The position numbers were made by a program, and so were the translations under genes. Below, in pieces: positions 9,240 through 16,350 of a stretch of 64,000 bases of DNA. Source of the stretch: an uncultured Prevotella sp. (GTDB taxonomy: Bacteria > Bacteroidota > Bacteroidia > Bacteroidales > Bacteroidaceae); the NCBI GenBank assembly GCA_900316015.1, contig ONBG01000005.1, forward strand, positions 54,610 to 118,609, read 5' to 3'. The notes beneath the pieces were generated by a model. It was not told where the DNA came from and did no database searches. It saw only the letters and a list, made by a program, of their open reading frames with translations. Positions within the stretch are counted from its first letter, which is position 1; the number at the start of each line of letters is the position of its first letter.

Positions 9240-10073
9240 ATGATGACATTAAGATTAACCGAACAACCTTCCAAGTATCGGCACTTGGAAAAGAAATCAG
9301 TAGATGAATTGGTAACATTAATCAATCAAGAAGACCAGACCGTGCCTTTAGCCATTCAGAAGGTTCTTCCAGACCTTGCAAGGCTGATTGAAGCCATCGA
9401 AGAGAAGCTGCGGAATGGGGGTAGAATGTTCTATTGCGGATGTGGGACAGGAGGACATTTAGCAGTTGATGATGTTCTGGAGTTACCAAACACTTATGGC
9501 ATTGATCCGGAAATGATACAATGCGTTCTTGCTGGAGGAGTAGAGAACTTGGTCCTTGACTTAGAAGAAAAGGAAGACGACACAGAAGAAGGATGGCAAA
9601 CCTTGGAAAGTAAGCATATCTCCCAGAAGGATATAGTGGTTGGCATTTCGGCAAGTGGAACCACTCCGTATGTATTGGCTACGCTCAAGAAATGTAAGGA
9701 AAATGGTATTACGACTGGGTCGTTTGTCAATAATCCAGATGCCCCAATATCCAAATATAGTGACTATCCTGTAGAAGTCATTACAGGACCAGAGTTCGTC
9801 ACAGGCAGCACTCGTATGAAAGCTGGGACTTCCCAGAAACTCATCTGTGACATGATCTCCACTACATTGATGATCAGGCTCGGTCGCGTGGAAGATAATA
9901 TGATGGTCAATGCAAATTTGATTAATGACAAAGTCATTGATCGTTCTGTCAGGATGCTGATGGAGCGCAATCCAGAACTATTAGACTATGACTATTGTAA
10001 GAAGATGATTGAAAAATGTGGAAGTGTGAAAAAGACGGAAGCATATTTGAAACAACAACAAATTATCAAATGA
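9240..10073 (+). CDS. MurQ-like N-acetylmuramic acid 6-phosphate etherase, divergent SIS motif
   Basis: MurQ family (SIS fold) normally removes D-lactate from MurNAc-6-P to give GlcNAc-6-P. The whole length (277 aa) aligns with the second MurQ at 20034, from TEQPSKYRHLEKKSV to the C-terminus, sharing ASGTTPYV, GPEFVTGS and MISTT. Both catalytic-type glutamates appear kept (VLELPNTYG; EEKEDD). The usual GAGTSGRLGVLDASE signature is changed: GCGTGGHLAV at residues 67-76, so the phosphate-loop Ser and the Arg are lost. Activity may be altered. The start could equally be the ATG at 9243. Its stop overlaps the next start (ATGA). Confidence 0.85.
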   Translation: MMTLRLTEQPSKYRHLEKKSVDELVTLINQEDQTVPLAIQKVLPDLARLIEAIEEKLRNGGRMFYCGCGTGGHLAVDDVLELPNTYGIDPEMIQCVLAGGVENLVLDLEEKEDDTEEGWQTLESKHISQKDIVVGISASGTTPYVLATLKKCKENGITTGSFVNNPDAPISKYSDYPVEVITGPEFVTGSTRMKAGTSQKLICDMISTTLMIRLGRVEDNMMVNANLINDKVIDRSVRMLMERNPELLDYDYCKKMIEKCGSVKKTEAYLKQQQIIK

Positions 10074-10921
10074 AACTTATAGCAGACAGCGGATCGACAA
10101 AGACTGATTGGGCGTGTTTACAGAAAGACAAAACCTGCATTCGTTTTACGAGTGCAGGTTATAATCCCAATTATATCACGGCAGAGTACATGTCAAAAGA
10201 CATCCAGAATTCCTTGCCCCATTGTCTTGATGAGGCAGAAATAACAGAGATATATTTCTATGGGGCTGGTGTAACAGAATTACAATTTCCATTTGTTCGT
10301 TCTGTGCTTCAAGGTATTTTCCCCAATGCAAGCACTATTTTTGTTGAAATGGACTTATTGGCAAGTGCCCGTGCTTTGTTAGGTGACCGTCCTGGATTTG
10401 CTGCGATTCTTGGAACAGGAACAAACAGTTGCCTTTATGATGGCCGAAAAATAACACTCAACGTTGATTCTTTAGGTTTTATCTTGGGTGATGAAGGAAG
10501 TGGAGCCTATATGGGCAAACAGTTAATCATCGATTATATCCGACATAACATGTCTAAAGACGTCTGGAAAATGGTCGAAGATTATGTGAAGATGGATGGT
10601 GATGAAATCATCGATCAGATTTATACAAAGCCTTATCCAAATAGATGGTGTGCCCATTTTAGCAAGTTTATAGGAGATCATCTTCAGGATGAAACTTTTT
10701 ATTTTAGAAATCTTGTTGAAAGGTCATTTTCTGATCTTTTTGAAAAGATTATCACGCATTATCCAAACTATCAAGCCTTTGAGCTCAATTGTGTAGGATC
10801 AATTGCCTATTGCTTTCATGACTACTTGGAAAAGGTCGCTTCCTCTTTTGGTATGAAAATGGGAAAGATTATAAGATATCCTATTGATGGTTTAGTAGAC
10901 TACCACAGTATTCATCAATAA
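10070..10921 (+). CDS. BadF/BadG-type amino-sugar kinase (MurNAc or GlcNAc kinase-like)
   Basis: ASKHA-fold ATPase of the N-acetylglucosamine/MurNAc kinase type. Motifs: phosphate-1 loop DSGSTKTDW (5-13), catalytic Asp in EMDLLASARAL, GTGTNSCLYDG, and LGDEGSGAYMG. Start placed at 10070 because the family begins MKLIADSGSTKTDW and because this ATG overlaps the upstream stop as ATGA, indicating translational coupling. Size 283 aa is normal. Likely phosphorylates the imported amino sugar at O6 to feed the neighbouring etherase. The same kinase-etherase pairing occurs at 19177-20849, and the MurK/MurQ pair of Tannerella forsythia is the closest known arrangement. Confidence 0.85.
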   Translation: MKLIADSGSTKTDWACLQKDKTCIRFTSAGYNPNYITAEYMSKDIQNSLPHCLDEAEITEIYFYGAGVTELQFPFVRSVLQGIFPNASTIFVEMDLLASARALLGDRPGFAAILGTGTNSCLYDGRKITLNVDSLGFILGDEGSGAYMGKQLIIDYIRHNMSKDVWKMVEDYVKMDGDEIIDQIYTKPYPNRWCAHFSKFIGDHLQDETFYFRNLVERSFSDLFEKIITHYPNYQAFELNCVGSIAYCFHDYLEKVASSFGMKMGKIIRYPIDGLVDYHSIHQ

Positions 10922-10936
10922 AAAATTCTAAGAAAA

Positions 10937-12157
10937 ATGAGAACCAATCCATATCTGATACCTTTGGTGTATATTGGTGCCATGTTTTTTACTGTGGGCT
11001 TTACCCTTGGAATTAACAGTTATCTGATACCTCTTCTTCAGACAGCCTTAAAAATATCATCTGGATATTCTTATTTAGTATTGGCGGCAAATTTCTCTGC
11101 ATTCCTTGCATTTTCCTATCCAGCATCTCTTGTCATAAAAAAAGTTGGGTACAAGAGAACGATGGCACTATCTTTCTTATGCTTTTCCATTGCCTTTCTT
11201 CTCTTTATTCCTTCTGCACTCATGAAATCTTTCAGCTTGTTTCTGATCGCTTCTTTTATCAGTGGAACAGCGAATGCCATTTTACAATCTGCTATCAATC
11301 CTTATGTTACAATACTGGGCCCTATAGAAAGTGCAGCACGAAGAATGAGCTTAATGGGATGCTGTAATACTCTTGCTTGGTCAATCGCTCCCATTGCTCT
11401 GACTTGGATGATAGGAAAACCATTGCAAGATGTGGGACTGATGGATATCAAGCGTCCTTTTGCGTTCATAGCTTTCTTTTCTATCGTCATGGCAATTGTC
11501 ATGTTAAAGTCCCCTCTCAAAGAAATCAAGGCTACCGGTGAAGAAAACATAGAAGATTGCCCTTATGCCGCCCATAAAACAAGTATTTGGCAGTTTCCTC
11601 ATTTGATATTAGGAGGAATAACGTTGTTTCTTTATGTTGGAGTCGAGACCGTAGCGGATGCAACGACTGTAGACTATGCCAACAGTTTAGGACTTGCCGA
11701 CCCAACTCATTATTCCATTTACCCCAGTCTGGGAATGGTGACAGGATATATTGGTGGTATTGTATTGATTCCCAAGTATCTCTCCCAAATCAATGCGTTG
11801 AAGATTTGTTCCGTCATTGCAATGATGGGTTCCTTATTCGTCATCTTCCTGCCCGCAAACATATCCATTTATTGTGTCTATTTCATGTCCTTAGGATGTT
11901 CTTTAATGTATCCTTCCATTTGGCCATTGGCATTGACTGATTTAGGACGGTTTACCAAGACTGGCTCGGCGATTCTTGTTACAAGTATTGTAGGTGGAGC
12001 TGTTATTCCAACGCTTTTTGGATTCCTAAAAGACTCTTATGGTAATCAGCAGGCTTATTGGATTTGCATTCCTTGCTTTATAGCTGTTATGTTATATGCT
12101 TTTGTCGGATGTAAGATACGTTTAAAGTCTCAGTCATATAAAATCAAAAATCAATGA
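10937..12157 (+). CDS. MFS sugar permease of the FHS (FucP/NagP/MurT-like) type
   Basis: Inner-membrane 12-helix transporter of 406 aa. MFFTVGFTLGINSYLIPLLQ in helix 1 and ANAILQSAINPYVTILGP in the N-half are typical of fucose/glucose-galactose:H+ symporters, which in Bacteroidota include N-acetylglucosamine (NagP) and MurNAc (MurT) carriers. It directly follows the kinase and etherase genes and its stop overlaps the next start (ATGA at 12154). Cargo is most likely GlcNAc or MurNAc; which of the two is not decidable here. Confidence 0.85.
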   Translation: MRTNPYLIPLVYIGAMFFTVGFTLGINSYLIPLLQTALKISSGYSYLVLAANFSAFLAFSYPASLVIKKVGYKRTMALSFLCFSIAFLLFIPSALMKSFSLFLIASFISGTANAILQSAINPYVTILGPIESAARRMSLMGCCNTLAWSIAPIALTWMIGKPLQDVGLMDIKRPFAFIAFFSIVMAIVMLKSPLKEIKATGEENIEDCPYAAHKTSIWQFPHLILGGITLFLYVGVETVADATTVDYANSLGLADPTHYSIYPSLGMVTGYIGGIVLIPKYLSQINALKICSVIAMMGSLFVIFLPANISIYCVYFMSLGCSLMYPSIWPLALTDLGRFTKTGSAILVTSIVGGAVIPTLFGFLKDSYGNQQAYWICIPCFIAVMLYAFVGCKIRLKSQSYKIKNQ

Positions 12158-13362
12158 AACTTCTAAAGCTTATATTTCTATTAGGGATGTTCTTTGTCTC
12201 TACCATGGGCAATGCCTGTACATCTGCTATCATCTCCGGGAGATTGACGGCAGACGGAAGACCTATATTGTGGAAGTCGCGGGATACTGAAACTTGGGCA
12301 AACAGTATTGGATATTATCAAGGGACTAAGTATCGTTACATAGCTATTGTTGATAGCAAGGAATATACAAGTCCTCATGAAGTATGGGGCGGGACTAATG
12401 AAGCTGGTTTCTCGATCATAAATACTTTGTCTTATAACCTAACAGGCGACAAAGAAAACAAAGACTGGCATCACAATGGCGTTATCATGAAAATGGCCTT
12501 GGAGAGTTGTGCTACCATTGCAGAGTTTAAACATCTATTGGACACTCTCTCCCGCCCAATGCATGTTGCGAGTAATTATGGGGTCATTGATGCAAAAGGA
12601 GGAGCTGCTTACTTTGAGGTTGGATCTACTCATTATACTTTTTGGGATGTCAACCAGTCTGAAGAGGGTTTCCTCGTAAGAACGAATTTTTCCTTCAGCG
12701 GGAAAGAGAATCATGGGTTGGGCTATGTCCGTTATGAGGAGGCATACCATCAAATTCACCTTCAAAGCGTATCTCAAAACATCACGCCACAATGGCTTCT
12801 TCAAAGACTATCCCGTTCATTCCGTAATCCTCTCATGGGCATTGATTTAACAAGTGGTCATTACAATTCACCCCAAACAAAAGGATGGTTTGTCGAGCAA
12901 GACTTTATCGCCCGCAGGACATCTTCATGTGCAGTAGCCATCCAAGGGGTGAAGCCGGCAGAAAGTCCAGAATTAACTACAATGTGGGTGGTATTGGGAT
13001 ATCCACCTGTCACGCCTGTAGTTCCAGTATGGGTGAAAGATGCATACCTAATCCCACGAATCTTAGGATATAACGATGATATAAAGACTTCGCTTTCATC
13101 GTGGAAAGCTCACCAACTACAGCAAAAGGTGTATTCTTATCATTCGGGAGATGATGCTAACCGTTATTTTCATTGGGACCTGCTTTGGCGGCCAGATGGA
13201 TCCGGACTTCTTCAGAAGAATGAAACCTATGAGAAAGGTGTGATGAAAATATATGAGCCTGTAGTCAAAGAGATGTATTCTAAGGGTAGACTGGATATCG
13301 AAAAAGTGAAAAAAATATATGAATATGTTGATAAAGAGCTATGGAAGGGTAATGAGCGATGA
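12154..13362 (+). CDS. Secreted Ntn hydrolase (C45/C69/choloylglycine-hydrolase-like)
   Basis: The signal peptide (1-21, ending GNA) is followed directly by Cys-22 in CTSAIISGRLTADGRP, so signal peptidase cleavage would expose the N-terminal nucleophile cysteine. The following LWKSRDTE and NEAGFSIINTLSYN resemble linear amide C-N hydrolases (penicillin/bile-salt acylase and C45/C69 peptidases). Such enzymes cut amide bonds outside peptide backbones or dipeptides; the substrate here is unknown. It overlaps both neighbours by 4 bp, so it belongs to the operon. The -3 Gly and -2 Asn make a lipobox unlikely. Exact family among Ntn groups is uncertain. Confidence 0.7.
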   Translation: MKLLKLIFLLGMFFVSTMGNACTSAIISGRLTADGRPILWKSRDTETWANSIGYYQGTKYRYIAIVDSKEYTSPHEVWGGTNEAGFSIINTLSYNLTGDKENKDWHHNGVIMKMALESCATIAEFKHLLDTLSRPMHVASNYGVIDAKGGAAYFEVGSTHYTFWDVNQSEEGFLVRTNFSFSGKENHGLGYVRYEEAYHQIHLQSVSQNITPQWLLQRLSRSFRNPLMGIDLTSGHYNSPQTKGWFVEQDFIARRTSSCAVAIQGVKPAESPELTTMWVVLGYPPVTPVVPVWVKDAYLIPRILGYNDDIKTSLSSWKAHQLQQKVYSYHSGDDANRYFHWDLLWRPDGSGLLQKNETYEKGVMKIYEPVVKEMYSKGRLDIEKVKKIYEYVDKELWKGNER

Positions 13363-14789
13363 AATATAATTCTTTGAATGACAATTTCCGATTGTGTATA
13401 CTTGTTGCATTTCTAATCTTCCCCTTTGAAATGCAAGGGCAGACCTTACAAGGAGGAATTTCCTATAGGATGTTGCGACAAATAGAGATTGCCCAGCCCA
13501 AGGGACCTGCCCAGAAGGGGCTTCAGCATTCAATGGCATCCAGCAATATTGATAGCCTTGCATTAAACGCTTCTCGTTTGGAGCAAATAAATCCTCATTT
13601 TATGTATGAAACCGTTAAACAGGATATCCAAAATCAATATGAGAGTGGACGATGCTGGTGCTTTACAGGGCTAAATGTGCTCAGGGGAGCTTTTGCTGCA
13701 GCTCATCTGGATACAATGGTCGTAGATTATTCTCAAGCTTACTTGTATTTTTATGATCAATTGGAAAAGTCCAACTTGATGCTTCAGGGTTGTATTGACA
13801 CTGCAAATAAACCAATGGATGATACTCGTGTAATTTTTTTCTTTAAAAAGCCTCTTCATGATGGTGGCACATTCTGTGGCATCATTGACTTGATTCGTAA
13901 ATATGGTCTTGTTCCTGCCTCTGTACAGCAAGAAACCTATCAAGCAAATCACAATAAGAAGATCACGCAGCTATTAAATAGAAAACTACGGATGTTTGGA
14001 CTCGAATTACGCAGGATGGTCCATGAAGGGCAAACGGAAACATCCATCATCAAGCGAAAGACAGAGATGTTAGGAATCATATACAATATGCTTTCTTTAG
14101 CTGTGGGAACTCCTGTGAAGCATTTCAAATATGCCTTCAGAAATACACAGGGTCGACCGGTAACACAGGAAAAAGAATATACTCCTATGACTTTTTACCA
14201 GGCTACCATAGGAGAATTGGATTATGATGATTACATCATGGTAATGAATGATCCTCGGCGACCATATTACAAGACTTATAAGGTTCTGTATGCTCGCCAT
14301 CTCTATGACGGACATGACTGGAAATATCTTAATCTACCCATGAAAGATATTGAAACTATAGCCGTTGCCAGTATCAAAGATGGTATCAAAATGTATAGTT
14401 CTTATGATTCCGAGAAACAACGTAATAACCGTACTGCTTATTGCGACTTAGATAACTATGATTATGACAGTCTCTTCGGGACTTCTTTCCGGATGAGTAA
14501 GGAAGATCGTATCTCTACCTATGATAGCGGCTCTACCCATGCGATGACGTTGACTGCCGTTGACCTTGATGCGCAGGGAAATCCTATCAGATGGAAAGCT
14601 GAAAACACCTTCGGTACTGACTTCGGCGTGAATGGAGGATATGTGATCATGAGCAACCGGTGGCTTGAAGAGTATATGTTTCGTCTGGTAGCTAAAAAAA
14701 AGTATGCTCCAGCATTCTTGGTAAAAGCTTATGAGCAAAAACCTACAGAAGTCTATCCAGAGGATCCTTTGTTCGGAGAAGATAGATAA
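13359..14789 (+). CDS. Secreted C1B-family cysteine aminopeptidase (bleomycin hydrolase/PepC-like)
   Basis: Papain-fold cysteine peptidase of the bleomycin hydrolase group. Catalytic Cys-99 lies in SGRCWCFTGLNVLRG with the oxyanion Gln just before; the His is in STHAMTLTAVDLD and the Asn in KAENTFG. Family members are usually cytoplasmic aminopeptidases, but this one has an N-terminal hydrophobic segment (about 11-27, ending MQGQ) indicating export. Length 476 aa is normal. Start overlaps the previous stop by 4 bp. Last gene of the operon; a hairpin follows the stop. Likely trims peptides released from the imported glycopeptide. Confidence 0.85.
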   Translation: MKYNSLNDNFRLCILVAFLIFPFEMQGQTLQGGISYRMLRQIEIAQPKGPAQKGLQHSMASSNIDSLALNASRLEQINPHFMYETVKQDIQNQYESGRCWCFTGLNVLRGAFAAAHLDTMVVDYSQAYLYFYDQLEKSNLMLQGCIDTANKPMDDTRVIFFFKKPLHDGGTFCGIIDLIRKYGLVPASVQQETYQANHNKKITQLLNRKLRMFGLELRRMVHEGQTETSIIKRKTEMLGIIYNMLSLAVGTPVKHFKYAFRNTQGRPVTQEKEYTPMTFYQATIGELDYDDYIMVMNDPRRPYYKTYKVLYARHLYDGHDWKYLNLPMKDIETIAVASIKDGIKMYSSYDSEKQRNNRTAYCDLDNYDYDSLFGTSFRMSKEDRISTYDSGSTHAMTLTAVDLDAQGNPIRWKAENTFGTDFGVNGGYVIMSNRWLEEYMFRLVAKKKYAPAFLVKAYEQKPTEVYPEDPLFGEDR

Positions 14790-14810
14790 GGGCCATGTTT
14801 GACATGTCCC
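14790..14810 (+). terminator. Short hairpin after the C1 peptidase gene
   Basis: gggccatgt and acatgtccc pair (one mismatch) around a 3-nt loop immediately after the stop codon. No long U-tract follows, so it is a weak or factor-assisted terminator or an mRNA 3' end. It marks the likely end of the operon. Confidence 0.4.
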
Positions 14811-14965
14811 TTGTATACATTGGAATGATAGGCATAGTCTGTCAAGGCAGATAAAAGGTTTGGCGCGGGGCGGGGCGAATCCACACAGAGATGTAAGCGA
14901 ATTGAAATCAGATTGAAAAATTGTCACTATACTTTTGCAGGCGTAAACAAAAGTATTGTTTTTTT

Positions 14966-15190
14966 ATGAATAAAAGTATTGTTTTAGTGGCACTTCTCAT
15001 TTCAGTCTGTCCTGTCTTGCCTTCTTCTGCACGAGAAGATAGGACGCCAGAGCCTATTGAGGAGAATCTTGCCATCGACCATGTAACGGGAGTGGTAAAA
15101 GATGCGAAGGGAGAACCTATCGTAGGTGCCAGCATCGTCGAGGAAGGAACGCATAATGCTGCAGTCAGCGATGTGGATGGAAAGATTAAG
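14966..15190 (+). pseudogene. 5' remnant of a SusC-type gene
   Basis: From ATG 14966 the frame encodes a signal peptide (MNKSIVLVALLISVCPVL) and then VTGVVKDAKGEPIVGASIVEEG ending at VSDVDGK, the carboxypeptidase-regulatory-like domain that opens SusC proteins. SusC similarity stops abruptly near 15188, where the sequence passes within about 14 bp into a 22-bp repeat array; the frame stops at 15253. A TACTTTTG box at 14930-14937 stands upstream. The remaining roughly 900 codons are missing, so this is a truncated relic rather than a functional small gene. Confidence 0.7.
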
Positions 15191-15203
15191 GCAAGAGGAC
15201 AGG

Positions 15204-15290
15204 AGGTGACCTTTTGCTTGCTGAAAGATAACCTTTCGCAAGACGGGAGATGAGCTTTCGCAAGGCGTGAGATGACCTTTTGCTGTCAGG
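15204..15290. repeat. 22-bp tandem repeat array, copy A (four units)
   Basis: Four consecutive imperfect units start at 15204, 15226, 15248 and 15270. Each begins AG(A/G)T(G/A)A followed by a CTTTCGC or CTTTTGC core and a G-rich tail. The period is 22 bp with no unique spacers. A second array with the same unit lies at 42538-42625. It directly abuts the SusC relic. Confidence 0.75.
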
Positions 15291-15408
15291 CTTCTGGTGG
15301 TCCTGTTCCGTATCCACTGTGGGGCGTGAAACACGGAAAGACTTCCACAATAGAGTAACGCCGCCGATGGAAAGAGGAATCTCGACAATAGAAACAAGCC
15401 CGTTTGTT

Positions 15409-15438
15409 TTGTATTGTGTCTGATTTGCACTATCTTTG
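15409..15438 (+). promoter_or_regulatory. Bacteroidota-type promoter upstream of the PAP2 gene
   Basis: TTG at 15409-15411, a 19-bp spacer, then TATCTTTG at 15431-15438. A second TATCTTTG box in nearly identical context stands at 15496-15503, closer to the gene but without a well-spaced TTG. Between 15291 and 15408 I see no gene. Confidence 0.55.
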
Positions 15439-15518
15439 CATCAGATAGACTGCTCCTCGGTCATTGAAGCGAGCTTCATGGCACTTGGCTTGAACTATCT
15501 TTGCATAAAAACAGGCTG

Positions 15519-16238
15519 ATGAAGTATCTGATAGGGCTGATGCTCTTCCTCACCCTCTCTGCCTATGGGCAAGGGGATTCTATTTTCCGGTGGGATAGTG
15601 TGGCTGTCATGCAGCAACAGGACTCCATGACATCGCTGAGAAAGACCGACCGGTGGGCACGGTCACGTCTCTGCCAGGCTACCCATGTGGGCGTTCCCCT
15701 CGTCGTGGGTGGGCTGATCGCCACGTCTGTGGACAAGCCCGTCCATCATGGACGTAACGACTTGATGCCCCACTTCCATTGCACGGCAGACAACTACCTG
15801 CGTTTCGCACCGGCTGCCGTAATGGTAGGCTTGAAGATCGCTGGCGTGCCCAGTCGCAGCTCCTGGGATCGGATGCTCCTGAGTGATGCCGCCTCTACGG
15901 CATTGATGTCTGCTACCTTGTTGACCCTCAAGTATTCGATACCTGTCCGGCGTCCAGATGGCAGCGACCGGAGAAGTTTCCCATCAGGACATACGGCGGC
16001 TGCCTTCATGACAGCTACGATGCTCAATAAGGAATATGGGCACCTGAGCCCTTGGGTGGGCATCGGTGGCTATGGAGTGGCTACAATGACAGGGCTCATG
16101 CGCATCGCAAACGATAAGCATTGGCTGTCGGACGTGATCGTGGGAGCAGGCATCGGGATCCTTGCCACTGAGTTTGGTTATTGGCTCACGGATGTGCTCT
16201 TCAAGGGGCATGGAAAGAAAAAGTTAATTGAAAAGTGA
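15519..16238 (+). CDS. PAP2-superfamily membrane phosphatase
   Basis: Acid phosphatase-type enzyme acting on lipid phosphates (undecaprenyl pyrophosphate, lipid A or phosphatidic acid type). All three signature blocks are present: KYSIPVRRP (KX6RP), PSGH in RRSFPSGHTAA, and RIANDKHWLSD (RX5HX3D). A signal or anchor segment opens the protein (MKYLIGLMLFLTLSAYGQ) and further hydrophobic segments occur near 75-95 and 170-215. Start chosen at 15519; the ATG at 15501 overlaps the promoter-proximal box. It precedes a cell-wall recycling set, so a lipid-carrier role is possible but inferred. Confidence 0.85.
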   Translation: MKYLIGLMLFLTLSAYGQGDSIFRWDSVAVMQQQDSMTSLRKTDRWARSRLCQATHVGVPLVVGGLIATSVDKPVHHGRNDLMPHFHCTADNYLRFAPAAVMVGLKIAGVPSRSSWDRMLLSDAASTALMSATLLTLKYSIPVRRPDGSDRRSFPSGHTAAAFMTATMLNKEYGHLSPWVGIGGYGVATMTGLMRIANDKHWLSDVIVGAGIGILATEFGYWLTDVLFKGHGKKKLIEK

Positions 16239-16269
16239 GGGAAAGCACCCATAAGACCAGATTTTTCCG

Positions 16270-16277
16270 TATATTTG
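16270..16277 (+). promoter_or_regulatory. TATATTTG -7 box upstream of the glycosyltransferase-ampG-murK-murQ run
   Basis: Matches TAnnTTTG 74 bp before the ATG at 16351. No TTG lies at the expected spacing, so this is supported by one element only. Confidence 0.4.
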
Positions 16278-16350
16278 CACGGTCAAGGAAGTCGGCTCCC
16301 CAAGGAGTGGCTCCGAAAAGAAAAGGATCATAAAAACAAAATAGCAAAAT

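Noticed and set aside
14448-14927. 159-codon minus-strand frame
   Set aside because: It is antisense to the C1 peptidase gene, with no family features.
14966-15253. Intact 95-codon secreted protein
   Set aside because: The first part is SusC-like and the end is translated repeat sequence, so a truncated relic explains it better.
15204-15290. CRISPR array
   Set aside because: The units are contiguous with no spacers and no cas genes are nearby; the same holds for 42538-42625.
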